From assembly GCA_963556195.1 (NCBI GenBank), contig OY744520.1:15001-79000 (forward strand): a stretch of 64,000 bases of DNA, read 5' to 3'. A program made the translations under genes and the position numbers. This DNA comes from Sepiola atlantica (Eukaryota; Mollusca; Cephalopoda; Sepiida; Sepiolidae). Under the pieces are notes generated by a model, which saw only the letters and a list, made by a program, of their open reading frames with translations, was not told where the DNA came from and did no database searches. How positions within the stretch are numbered: position 1 is the first letter of the stretch; each line of letters starts with the position of its first letter. This document shows, piece by piece, positions 42,100-52,615 of the stretch.

Positions 42100-43620
42100 G
42101 AGAGGATATTTGCAGAATATCGACCGAAATATTAGTGCAACAGGACATCACCGTCGAGTTAAAAACATTCTTGCGTTCACAGAGGTGGAGGGCAAGGCAG
42201 TTGAAGACCCCTACAACTTCCCAAATGCACCCCGAATTTTGACCGTTATACGGAAAAGAGAGGAGGCCAAACCAATTTGGCGAATACTGGGGGAGGCAAA
42301 CATCACATACGACATATAATCATAGCGAAATTAATCTTCCCTCTAGATGTCGGCGGCTTGTCCCTGGATGGCGTCATCATCACTGAGATAGGCCCTTATT
42401 CCATGGGGAAAGGCTGTCGGCATCTTGACACCGTCAATGTTCGTTTCTGGAACCCAACCCTTAAAGTACCACAATGCCACTTAATCTAGGTAGTGTGGAT
42501 GTCCGGGGTTCGAGTTCGACAGAATCTTCAGCAGCTTGAAGTGGATATATGCTGTAGCCACTTAATTCCAAGTCTGGGTGCGCTGACTATGGATTTTCGT
42601 GTCTATTCAGCGTACTTCGATTGCGAACCTTAGATGTGTCGTGTGTCCCTTGCTTCATAGATTCGGAAGGAAGGCGTTACCATAAACGATAAGGAATTTC
42701 GATTAATTGGGGTTTATGCGCCCAATAGCCACATTGAGCTTGCTCCTTTTTTTCGGCGAATCGTGCAGTTCATGAATACTTCTCGGACAGTTATCTTAGC
42801 GGGAGACTGGAACGCGGTCCTGGATCTCGATTCGTTCTAAGGGATTTCGTGAGTTTCTTGATAAGTTTGATCTTGTCGATAGCTAGCCATCGCGGCTCCA
42901 ATTCCTTTTCGAGTTATATCGACCGGTTCTTAATTAGGAGAGTCGACATAACCCCTCATAATATAGTTTACTCGGATCACCGACTTATTCGGGTTCGTGT
43001 AAACTTTACTACACCTAAACCTGGCTGGTTACTGGAAACTCAACACGTCGTTGTTAGAGATGTGAAGGGTTAACCGGGAAGAGCTTTTTGGGAATAAGCG
43101 GTGGGTGAAACTTAAGAAAGTAATTTGGTCCTTTTCTCCCGACTCAACTAGGGCAGAAAAAAAGATCGGGCGGTTGAGGTAGGGGATATAGCACTAACAT
43201 AATTTATACTTAAGGCGAAGCTGGCCTCCTTGGCTAACACGGAGAACCAGGCTCAGTAGTTAGGGCTAGGTTAAAACGAACCTCCCAGAAAGCAACAAAT
43301 ATGGCCGCTGAATTGCGTGCAGAGGAGCGGCGACGTGCTACGGACCGACATATCGCACGTGTCACATTGCCGGATGGACGAACCGTGACCACAAACGAAG
43401 GTATTTTCGAGGCGTTTCGGTCTCATTACAGTCCGGGTTCCCTGGTGAAAAAAAGATCTTTCAAGATCTTTTCACCAGGGAACCCCTATTTAGCGTACTT
43501 TTCTCGGCTTGATGCGACTGAAAGGAAGGAGAAGTTTTGGAAGTCTTGAGTCAGGTCAGCCTGGATCGATCTCCGGTGATTGATGGTGTGCCCTACGAAA
43601 TTAGCAAAAAATAATTCCCA
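42100..43620 (+). pseudogene. LINE fragment: ORF1 end, endonuclease, start of RT
   Basis: Sister of 37.7-39.1 kb. EGKAVEDPYNFPNAPRILTV (42190) is followed by an eroded endonuclease: a VYAPN-like motif near 42716, a GDWNAVLD motif at 42804-42827, and YSDHRLIRVRVNF (42970). Then come the RT lead-in ATNMAAELRAEERRRATDRH (about 43294) and VTLPDGRTVTTNEGIFEAFR (43363). It ends near 43620 in AT-rich DNA and (GT)n, without the RT core. Stops and frame shifts throughout. Confidence 0.7.
43435..43485. repeat. Perfect local hairpin in LINE
   Basis: GGGTTCCCTGGTGAAAA (43435-43451) and its exact reverse complement TTTTCACCAGGGAACCC (43469-43485) flank a short AAGATCTTTCAAGATC-type centre that is itself nearly palindromic. 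The sister LINE has only the right half (CCAGGGAACCC at about 39050), so the left half is a templated inverted insertion. Confidence 0.85.
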
Positions 43621-43667
43621 AAAATAAATATAATAATAATCTATTACATAAATGTCATTTGTCCCTG

Positions 43668-43676
43668 AGTGTGTGT

Positions 43677-43710
<34 letters not shown>

Positions 43711-43711
43711 C
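43668..43711. repeat. (GT)n microsatellite
   Basis: About 20 GT units with one AT interruption, at the end of the LINE fragment. Confidence 0.95.
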
Positions 43712-43839
43712 AGAAAATACACAAGACGAGAAATGAAAGTGTAGAGAAAGATTAAGGTTTTAAAAGTATAATGGGTTAGTTATTCTACAGAATTTGAACC
43801 GAACCAAATCGACTGTTGCTGAACTACACCTAAAAAAGC

Positions 43840-45239
43840 GAATTTAGGAAAACTCGTCACAGGAAAATTGGGCAACGGAAAATTGGGCAACGGAAAATTC
43901 GTAAATGGAAAATTCGTAAACGGAAAATTCGTCACTTTGGGCCAAGTAGGAAAATTCGGCAATTATCGAATAAATATCGATTGAAAATAGATTTTAGAAC
44001 CGTTTTTACAGGAGATATACTTGTAAATACGGGGCTACCCCCCTCCCCAGTGATGAACATTTTTTAATATTATTTTTTTGGTACTTGTGCAGTTTACGAA
44101 CCGGGCTATTTTTTAGATAAGATTTTCAAATTTAATTAAATTTTTACGATATCTAAATTGTTAGGTGAAAGTACAGAATAGTTAACAAAGCCCGCCCCCC
44201 TCACTCCATGTTAAGAATGGCTTTCTAAATAATCCGGTTCGTAATTACGTTACGAAATTAAAGGTTTGGACCGAACGTTAAAGTACAGAATAGTTAACAA
44301 AGCATCCCCCCATTCTCCCCATGTAAAAAATCGTTGTCTGAAAGAAGAATTTCTTATTTTTAAGTATTGAATAAAGTTGTTAGTTAAAACAAGTTTTAGG
44401 CAAGATGAAAAAAAAAACCCACTGAAGTACAGTTAAAAACATTTTTGCTTTTTTTAAATACATGGAAATTTTCTAAGAAATTAAAGCCAGTTTAAATGAC
44501 GTTTTACTCGATAGATTCCTTTCAAGTTTTGCACACACACGAAGTAATTGATGTTTTGTCAATTAAAATGGCTGACTTTAGAAGAAATCTAAATGAATTA
44601 TGATGGATTTCATCTCGTAACTTAATTACGAACCAGGCTTGAAATAATAATATTATTTAGACAACGATTTTTTACATCGGGAGAATGAGGGTGGGGGTGC
44701 TTTGTTAACTATTCTGTACTTTCACCTAACAATTTAATAAACAGAAGATATCGTAAAAATTGAATTTAACTTGAAAATTGTATGTAAAAAATAACCCGGT
44801 CCAAACCTTTAATTTCGTAACGTAATTACGAACCGGATTATTTAGAAAGCCATTTTTAACATGGAGTGAGGGGGGGGGGGCTTTGTTAACTATTCTGTAC
44901 TTTCACCTAACAATTTAATAAACAAAAGATATCGTAAAAATTTAATTTAACTTGAAAATCTTATCTAAAAAATAGCCCGGTTCGTAAAGTGCACAAGTAC
45001 CAAAAAAATAATATAAAAAAATGTTCTCCACTGGGGGTGGGTAGCCTCGTATTTACAAGTATATCTCCTGTAAAAACGGTTCTAAAATCTATTTTCAATC
45101 GATATTTATTCGATAATTGCCGAATTTTTCTACTTGCCCAAAAGTGACGAATTTTCCGTTTACGAATTTTCCGTTTACGAATTTTCCGTTTACGAATTTT
45201 CCGTTGCCGAATTTTCCTGTGACGAGTTTTCCGGGCACC
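43840..45239 (-). mobile_element. Foldback element, copy 2 (1400 bp)
   Basis: The longest copy. Arms pair over roughly 500-600 bp each, leaving a centre of about 300 bases. The ends are GAATTTAGG (left) and CCGGGCACC (right), the reverse of copies 1 and 3, so this copy is inverted. Flanks AAAAAAGC at 43832-43839 and 45240-45247 form a perfect, non-microsatellite 8-bp duplication. The 15-bp arrays read GGAAAATTCGTAAAC/GGAAAATTGGGCAAC on the left and their complements on the right. No transposase. Confidence 0.88.
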
Positions 45240-45764
45240 AAAAAAGCAGTTCGGTAGAACTACCGAAGATGTTGCACACACCTTTTTTTTAAACACTATT
45301 GTTTTTAATTCCCACACGGACAAAAAATTTTAAAAATTAAAAAAAAATATATATTTTTTTTTTTTACAATTATCAATACTTTTCGTCTGTAATTCGTCTG
45401 TAATTCGTGCCAAGATTTGTTTTATTTCCCCTTGAAATTAATTAAACTAATTTTCAATTAATGGAGAATTCGAAAATTCATTTCTCAATTTAGTTAAAAT
45501 GGCACCGGTAAAAATGTACAAGTTGGTAAATAGGAAAAGAATGGTACAAGAGAAAAATATATATGAAAATATCAAAATCTTAAAAAAATATAAAAGTAAC
45601 CCCTCCCCCCCCCCCCGCAAAAAAAAATGAGATTCTACATTTTTTAGACGATTTACGTGTACACATTGAAAAAAAAAAAAAAAAAAACAATTAGGGGGTC
45701 GTAAAACCACACGTAAATTGCTTTAAACAGAAAAAACCACCCACCCCGCCCGAAAAACAATGCA

Positions 45765-46040
45765 TCAATTTATCTTCTGTCGCAAAAGAAAATTCGTTAG
45801 CGCCCTAAAAAGTATGTATTTTTCGTTTTACTACCTGGACTTAGGGTTAGTAGTAAAAAGGGTGCGTTTTTGTTATGATGCAATCTTTAAAAGTACCGGA
45901 AAATGTTTGAAATAAATAAAAAAAATTATCAAGAAAAATAAATTACAGACAAAGAGTTATTGATAATTGTAAAAATGAAATATAAAAAGATTTTTTTTAA
46001 TTTAAAAAAAATTATTTATTTTTACGTTGGTGGGCTTTTT
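45765..46040. repeat. Dispersed repeat, copy 2 (pair with 40370-40718)
   Basis: CTGGACTTAGGGTTAGTAGT, AAAAAGGGTGCG and ATTTATTTTTACGTTGGTGG match the 40.4 kb copy. Confidence 0.7.
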
Positions 46041-46420
46041 TTCGAAAGTTAGTTTTTTAAGCTGGCGCGAAAGTGTTAATTCAAAGAGCAACGCTACAAC
46101 TCTTTGATGTCCACATTAACATGTCGCCATACTGTCTGGCCACATGCGTTCATCGAGTTTATCGACGGGTGAAAGAAAACTTCCAAGCTAATAAAATTAG
46201 TTAAAAATATTGAGCTTCTTTCTGAAACCCCCCCCACCACCAAAACAGCCTCTGTAAATTTAAAAATATCAAAGTGTAATATCTGTTCAGCAATTCACTA
46301 AAAAATAAAAAATGAGATTCTATTTTTTTAGGCGATTATGAACAACTTTTAAATTAGCGGTAGTCTTGCATTATAGTCAGCATCCGAGAAATCGATTAAA
46401 AAATACGACTAATAACTGTC

Positions 46421-46737
46421 ACCAAACGAATTAAAATTTAATTTTCTACCGACTATATACTTTTAAGTTTTGAAACTTTTAAAAGTGTATTTATTGAAAA
46501 CAAAAATTTCGTTCAATACTCTATTTCAGACCCAGTAAAAATTTAAACATGGCTACCTAGATTTTTCGTTCGCCTTCGATATCTAACAATTAACCTAGAC
46601 AGCCATGTTTAATTTTTTTTTACTGTGTTTGAAAGAGAGCTATTGGCGCAAACTTATTTTGAAATAAAAACTTTAAAGCAGTTTCCGTACGTCAAATAAA
46701 TGTGTACAGGTCGGTAGAAAATTAAATGTTATTGTTT

Positions 46738-46740
<3 letters not shown>
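46421..46740. mobile_element. Palindromic MITE of about 320 bp
   Basis: The left end ACCAAACGAATTAAAATTTA + ATTTTCTACCGAC is complementary to the right end GTCGGTAGAAAATTAAATGT + TATTGTTTGGT. Further in, AGTAAAAATTTAAACATGGC pairs with GCCATGTTTAATTTTTTTTT + ACT. Almost the whole element can fold on itself. The right end abuts (AT)n, so target duplication cannot be judged. A looser relative of the right half is at about 49345-49410. Confidence 0.75.

Positions 46741-46802
<62 letters not shown>
46740..46802. repeat. (AT)n microsatellite
   Basis: About 31 AT units starting exactly at the MITE end. Confidence 0.95.
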
Positions 46803-46804
<2 letters not shown>

Positions 46805-46843
46805 CAGTATTAAAATAACAAAAAATGAATAAATTTTCACATG

Positions 46844-46871
46844 TTTCACTTCTTCGTCGAATCATCCTCAG
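46844..46871 (-). ncRNA. Hammerhead-like core (degenerate)
   Basis: Minus strand CTGAGGA, then TGATTCGACGAAGAAGT in the stem II position, then GAAAC. Both core strands are present, but stem II pairs poorly, and after the ACATGT palindrome the base at the cleavage position is G, which is not permitted. A CAC/GTG pairing could form a short stem I. Similar sequence (AGGATGAT..GAAGAAGTGAAAT) occurs at 52609-52635, beside the Penelope-like element. Confidence 0.35.
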
Positions 46872-47270
46872 GTGTCAAAAGGAAATGAACAAAAAAGCTG
46901 GAAAAAGGAGAGAATTTTAAAAAGACAGCGGAGAAACGCGCAGAGAACGTTTTTAGAAAATCGTTGGCGATTTTTAAATTAAGCAACGCTGGATGGCGTC
47001 ACAGAACAAAATCGCATTACGTTAAACATTTTAAAAATGTTACCACTGGTTTCATATGTGGTGTTGTTAATTTTAGGTTGGTGTGTTTTTATGTAGATAG
47101 CTTCGAGTATTTTAATTGGTCTTGGAATGTATACTTTTAGTGTTATTAACTATAGAATTTGTCTTAAATCGGAGGGAAGGCAGTTATGTTTTTTTGTAGA
47201 TGTTGGTAAATTGAGCTAGAGTTTATTTACTATAAGAAATTTAAAACCCAAAATCTTGTAGTAAAAAACA

Positions 47271-47707
47271 GGGAATCTTTTACAATGATCAGCAGAGTCG
47301 CGAACGGGGTCCAAAGAAAGAACGAGAAAGGGTTTAAAAACATAAATTTGCAACAAGTGAATAGACATTTTTTTCTACTTCCCTATGTAATTTGTTTGTA
47401 TTAGATGTAAAAAAAAAAAATTCTTGTTTTTTTGTGCGTACAATTTGGCAAAAAAAAAAAATGGCCGGCCTTCCTATTTGTCATTACATCCCACCACCCA
47501 CAGCGGCCATCTTGTTTTGTGCGATGTTCGTGTGCCGAATACTTAAATTTAAAATAAATAGCAATTTAAACGGGTTAAAAATCTTTTTAATAGTTGGAAA
47601 AGACACAGGTAAGTTTGAAAATAACTTTTATCGCCTACAGTTACTTTTATTTGTTGAATATTTGTTTTTGAGCGTTTTTACTCTGCTGATCATTGTAAAA
47701 GATTCCC
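47271..47707. mobile_element. MITE with perfect 28-bp terminal inverted repeats
   Basis: The ends GGGAATCTTTTACAATGATC + AGCAGAGT (47271-47298) and 47680-47707 are exact reverse complements. Flanks AAAAAAACA-type: AAAAAAACA is cut to identical 8-mers AAAAAACA at 47263-47270 and 47708-47715. An 8-bp duplication points to hAT, P or Merlin-like mobilisation; I see no transposase to tell which. The 116-codon frame inside (47392-47742) runs past the element end and is not credible as a gene. Confidence 0.85.
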
Positions 47708-48099
47708 AAAAAACAATTCTTCCCCAACTCAAAAACCACTAGAAAGAACCAATGTTATTTATAAGTTTAAATGCCCTTTGGGAGAATGTAACTCCCATAA
47801 TAATAATAAAGCTAATACCTACATTGGTTTTACAAGCACTACCCTATCCCGCCGCCTCACCATGCATCTTGTCAACTGCATGCTACCATACGTCTCTTCC
47901 CTCTTTTTATTATCGCTGTTCAATGACATGCGGGGACACTTTGGTGATCGTCTCATCAGTAAGAGGTGTGATCCTGAATGCGATTCACATTCATCGGACC
48001 TTAAGCCCCCCCCCCCTCCCCCGATATTTATCTGTGGGCTGAGCAAAGATAATGTCAGTGGAGGTCTGGATGGTGCTCTCCGGCATTTGTGAAAATGGA

Positions 48100-48540
48100 A
48101 GAGAAATTCTTTAATCAATGCGGTATTCTTCTTGTCTGTTTCGTGAATAAGAATTAGAGTTACCGTGTCTTGTCTCGTATATTTTCAATTAGTTTTTTGG
48201 CACTTTTGAACAAAGTTGAAAGATAACTCTCATTCAGGATGTTTTCTTTATTACCTCCCTTGCCTATTCTGATCTAATGACTTTCTCTTAACTTAGAAAA
48301 CGGTTCAGCGAAAATTGTCTTTCAATTGTGCGGAAGACAGTTTTGTCAATTGTTGCATCTATTTGTTCACTAAAAAGGGTGAAAATAACACGAGAATACA
48401 AGAATTTTAAAAAATAGCAATTTATGTTTAAAAAATACAACTTAAGAAAATCTGAGTGTTTTTTTGTTTTTTTTCATTTTCTGTTTATTTCACGAACCCG
48501 GGTTCAATTTTGTGGAGTCGCATTTATATAAATCAGACTA
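48100..48540. other. No gene recognised
   Basis: AT-rich spacer. No supported gene. Confidence 0.4.
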
Positions 48541-48599
48541 TCGACTAAATTGGCTGCTTGTTCGATCCTTGGCTTGGGGTGTGTGCTGATCTAGCCACA

Positions 48600-48623
48600 C
48601 TGAATAGCTGTGATACAGCGAAA
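48600..48623 (+). ncRNA. Hammerhead-like core (mutated)
   Basis: CTGAATA replaces CUGANGA (the invariant G of the core is T). A perfect stem II GCTGT-GAT-ACAGC and GAAAC follow. The stem is identical to the minus-strand motif at 29644-29667, so both descend from one element. The core change should abolish cleavage. Confidence 0.45.
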
Positions 48624-48629
48624 CATCCG

Positions 48630-50660
48630 TTCTCGGGTGGAGTACTGTCGTAAATGATATCGCCTGCTACTAATTTAATGTAATGCAAAGCTCTGTCAAA
48701 AAAACAAAACAAATAGAGCACTGTAAAGTGTCCGTCGATATAGATATCATTTATTTGTATTCTATTACTTAATATAATAGGTTAGTTTAATGTTAGCTTA
48801 GGGTTCGAGTTTACAAAAACAGTTTTGTTTTTATCCGGTTTAAAAGCTGTACCAGTACCTGCGGTTGTTTTCGGTACTATTTAGTTTGTTTCCGGTTGTC
48901 TACGGTCATATTTGTGTTGTTTTCATTCATCATGTCATAATCTAAAAAAGAACAAAACAAATCTGAATGATTGCCAAATATTTTTCAATAGCAGCCATAT
49001 TAAAGCTGAAAAGTTCAATATAACCATTTAAATGTATAACTAACAAAGTTCCGTTGACACAAGAAATACAGACACACGGGAAGTGTCACGAAATCGGATG
49101 AGGATTGATTTGATCAATCATTCTTGCGTTATTTTTTATTTAAGTATTAATAACATTAGGAGATAACGTCATGTCTATGTGTTTTCTCGCCTACACCTTT
49201 GATAAATATACACATTCAAAATAACAGGGCCAGTTCACAGAGGAAAGCCAAGGAAAATATGGGATGAAGGGATAAGGATAGACTTGAAAGAAAGACAGTG
49301 TAGAACAGTTGAGCTAGCAGAGTCAGTTCACAGGTCAAAGAAATGAAAACTTTAAAACAGTTTCAGTAAGTTAACAATATACAGGTCGATTGAAAATTAA
49401 ATTTTAATTTTTCAGTTGTTTAATATACGGCATAGAAGCTAAAAATGAAGAAAATGACGATAAGCCTTTGAGGCTACAAAACAAATTCTGAAATAAACTA
49501 AAAAAAAAATTACAAAATGTTCCAGAACTGAAAACTGTGCAAGTCGATAGAAATTCATTTTTTTTTTTGCGTTTGGTAATAATTATTTGTTGTAGATTTA
49601 TATTTCACCCTTTGGGGGGAATAAATAAATAAAGCCCTAGCCAGAGATAGGTTAGTTTGGAAGTCAATTTAATACATGCGTTGTACTAATGTCGGGTTAG
49701 TTAGGGTTCCTCTTTAAATATTATTTTAAAACAACAACAACAACAACATGAAACCATTTTTATCGCATTATGTTTAGCTCTTCGAACTCTTCATTTAACA
49801 AAATCGCATTTTCTTGAATTGATTTATTTTTAACTTTATTTCGTCAAACTTCGTCAGACCAAGGATTCAGAGACATGTATGCACATATGTAACCAATAAT
49901 GTTTGTATAAATGAAAATTTATACTTATAAACAGCTCTACTTGTTATTATTGAGCACTTTTTATAAATACATATATATATTCTCTAAACCTAACCTTCAT
50001 CCTAAACTCGTCTAAAGAAAGCAGCCCTGTGTCACCATTTTGAATTAATTCTCTCTCGGCCCTTCGTTGTTCGTTTTAAATTGGTGCGTCGTCCTCATTT
50101 CCGTTATGAAAAACGCAAATCCGCTTTAAACTGTTCAGATCAACGTTCATTCAGATTCGGCTAGTTCGCAGCGGCGGCGACAACCCTTTGACGCCGAGAT
50201 ATTTGCTTCTTCACTCGAGGATGTGGCGGCGGTGGGGAGGGGGGGATGGAACAAACACAAATATAACAATAACACAAAGTTTATAAAAAGTTTAAATTTC
50301 AATCCCCTATTCGCTCTCTCTCAACTTTGATACAATAACTAAAAAAAATTTTTTTAATTTTTTTATTCATTCATCACGGCCTCTCGACTTGGAAAGACAG
50401 CCGGCGTCGTTAAATTTTTATTACAGTCACATTTCCGCTTTGATCTAAGCGCTTAAACTTGTACTTAAATTCACCCTATAAAACTTCCCGTCCCCTCACT
50501 AACACCCACCCACACACACACTATCTCTCTCTTTCTCTCTCTCTCTATCTTTCCCTTCCTTTCTTTCTTTGTTGCCTCTCGAAACCTACGTCATTTCTCT
50601 AGTTCATGTTTATTTTGAATCGCACAAATTTCCTTTCCAAGAAAAGTTTTTACCCCGCCT
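48630..50660. other. No gene recognised; short repeats
   Basis: Mostly AT-rich. Contains a relative of the 46.7 kb MITE right half (about 49345-49410), an ACA microsatellite at 49730-49748, and CT-rich DNA at 50520-50575. No supported gene. Confidence 0.4.
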
Positions 50661-50664
50661 AATA

Positions 50665-50915
50665 AACCGGTATTGTCCGGGCCTTTGGGTCTGGATTTAC
50701 GCCGGTCTATTGGCGGGTTGTCGGTCCTGTGCAGTTCTAGGAGGTGCACCCTCCCAGGCTTTGCCTCCCCTCTTTGGGGAGGAGTAAGTTTATTGTTTAC
50801 TGCCTGAAGCGCCCCTACCGGGGAATGCCGACGGGGCTGCCCAAGCAATTTTTAATGCCCAGAGTGCTCACCTTCTCGGGCGCTAGTTTATCAAATCCCA
50901 CTTTCCCAACCTTGT
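50665..50915 (-). repeat. SINE-like dispersed repeat, copy 2 (inverted)
   Basis: Reverse-strand partner of 22918-23165 (TCCTGTGCAGTTCTAGGAGG, CCCAGGCTTTGCCTCCCCTC, CTTCTCGGGCGCT). Both copies keep a G/C-rich core, whereas the flanks differ. Confidence 0.65.
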
Positions 50916-50935
50916 ATCACATCTTACCTTGTTGG

Positions 50936-50938
<3 letters not shown>

Positions 50939-51026
<88 letters not shown>
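50939..51026. repeat. (AT)n microsatellite
   Basis: About 43 AT units, the longest AT run in the window. Confidence 0.95.
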
Positions 51027-51028
<2 letters not shown>

Positions 51029-51109
51029 TACTTCATGTATCCACATAAAATATTATAAGGAGATATAGTTTTTTATGTATCAGTTTTCAGTATTCAACAG
51101 TGCTCGATA

Positions 51110-51215
51110 CATAAGTAGAGCTAGGTAGTAAGCAATGAAAATGTATATGGCAATCAAGCTACACATTTAGCCTGACGATTCCCCCCGGGGATGAAACACG
51201 GGAGCCTCTGTGTGT
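51110..51215. repeat. Dispersed repeat, copy 2 (pair with 28540-28640)
   Basis: AATGAAAATGTATATGGCAA + TCAAGCTACAC is direct relative to copy 1. The GATTCCCCCCGGGGATGAAA + CACGGGAGCCTCTG block is inverted relative to copy 1. Confidence 0.65.
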
Positions 51216-51237
51216 GTGTGTGTGTATATATATATAT

Positions 51238-52191
51238 GGTGCTCGGAAAATTCGTCAACGGAAAATTCGGCAATGGAAAATTCGTCATTTTTGGGCAAGT
51301 AGGAAAATTCGGCAATTATCGAATAAATATCGGTTGTAAAATAGATTTTAGAACCGTTTTTACAGGAGATATACTTGTAAATACGGGGCTACCCCCCTCC
51401 CCAGTGGAGAACATTTTTTTATATTATTTTTTTGGTACTTGTGCAGTTTTTTGTGTGTTAAGAATGGCTTTCTAAATAGTCCGGTTCGTAATTACGTTAC
51501 GAAATTAAAGGTTTGGACCGGGTTATTTTTTGCAACGTGAAAGTACAGAATAGTTAACAAAGCACCCCCATTCTCCCCATGTAAAAAATCGTTGTCTGAA
51601 AGAAGAATTTCTTTTTTTACAATTTTGCTTTTTTAAATACATGGAAATTTTCTAAGAATGTAAAGCCAGTTTAAATGACTTTTTACTCATAGTTTATAAA
51701 TTCCTTTCAAGTTTTGCACACACACGAAGTAATTGATGTTTTGTCAATTAAAATGGCTGACTTGTTTACGAAGAAAAATCTAAATGAATTATGATGGATT
51801 TCATCTCGTAACTTAATTACGAAACAGGCTTGAAATAACAACGATTTTTTACATGGGGAGAATGAGGGGAGGTGCTTTGTTAACTATTCTGTACTTTCAC
51901 CTAACAATTTTAATAAACAAAAGATATCGTAAAAATTTAATTTAACTTGAAAATCTTATCAGCCCGGTTCGTAAACTGCCAAAACTACCAAAAAAATAAT
52001 ATAAAAAAATGTTCTCCACTGGGGGTGGGTAGCCTCGTATTTACAAGTATCTCCTGTAAAAACGGTTCTAAAATCTATTTTCAATAGATATTTATTCGAT
52101 AATTACCGAATTTTCCTACTTGCCCAAAAGTGACGAATTTTCCGTTGACCAATTTTCCGTGACCAATTTTCCTGTGACGAGTTTTCCTAAA

Positions 52192-52194
<3 letters not shown>
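51238..52194 (+). mobile_element. Foldback element, copy 3 (957 bp)
   Basis: The shortest copy. The left end GGTGCTCGG and right end CCTAAATTC put it in the same orientation as copy 1. Each 15-bp array has been reduced to two or three units. The flank is ATATATAT on both sides, consistent with an 8-bp duplication but ambiguous inside (AT)n. Arms and centre otherwise follow copies 1 and 2 (GGTTCGTAATTACGTTACGA, ACATGGGGAGAATGAGG). Confidence 0.82.

Positions 52195-52195
<1 letters not shown>

Positions 52196-52272
<77 letters not shown>
52196..52272. repeat. (AT)n microsatellite
   Basis: About 38 AT units between the end of foldback copy 3 and the next MITE. Confidence 0.95.
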
Positions 52273-52274
<2 letters not shown>

Positions 52275-52276
<2 letters not shown>

Positions 52277-52473
52277 CTTTTTTAGGCGATTACGTATGAA
52301 CATCCGAAAAGCTTGGCAGAAATAAGAAAAGAAAGAAAAAAACGCTTTGTTAGAATTTAGAGTGGAGATCAGTTTTGTATACACATTTTATGTATATATA
52401 TATATACAAAACTGATCCCCACTCTAAATTCTACCTTAGCTTTTAGGATGTTTATACGTAATCACCTAAAAAA

Positions 52474-52476
<3 letters not shown>
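52275..52476. mobile_element. Palindromic MITE of about 200 bp
   Basis: The ends TTCTTTTTTAGGCGATTACG + TAT and ATACGTAATCACCTAAAAAAGAA are inverted repeats. Inner segments (AGAATTTAGAGTGGAGATCA + GTTTTGTATA) are also inverted. Flanked by (AT)n on both sides. Short relatives of its end (TTTTTTAGGCGATTA) occur at about 46325. Confidence 0.75.
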
Positions 52477-52509
<33 letters not shown>

Positions 52510-52583
52510 AAGGAAGGGTGATCGTAATCCGACGTAATCTAAATGAAAAAGGAAAAACCCAAGATATATTTTTTTATATATAT

Positions 52584-52615
52584 TCATCAACGTTTCGTCT
52601 TTATTGTCAGGATGA
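52584..52615 (-). ncRNA. Decayed hammerhead motif beside the Penelope-like element
   Basis: On the minus strand TCATC (stem I), CTGA, a shortened middle, GAAA, CGTT and GATGA (stem I partner). It matches the complete motif at 57107-57150 except for a 10-base deletion covering GGA and half of stem II. Stem I stays perfectly paired over five positions while its sequence differs from the other site, including a U-A to C-G change. It lies about 120 bases before the readable Penelope sequence, on the opposite strand. Confidence 0.6.

Noticed and set aside
48481..48620. tRNA-like GGGTTCAAT/GGTTCGATCC phrases
   Set aside because: No cloverleaf could be assembled around them; the acceptor and anticodon arms are missing.
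49832..49860. Minus-strand CTGACGA..GAAAT resembling a hammerhead core
   Set aside because: The middle stretch AGTTTGAC forms at best a 2-bp stem, and no stem I pairing could be drawn, so it is probably chance.
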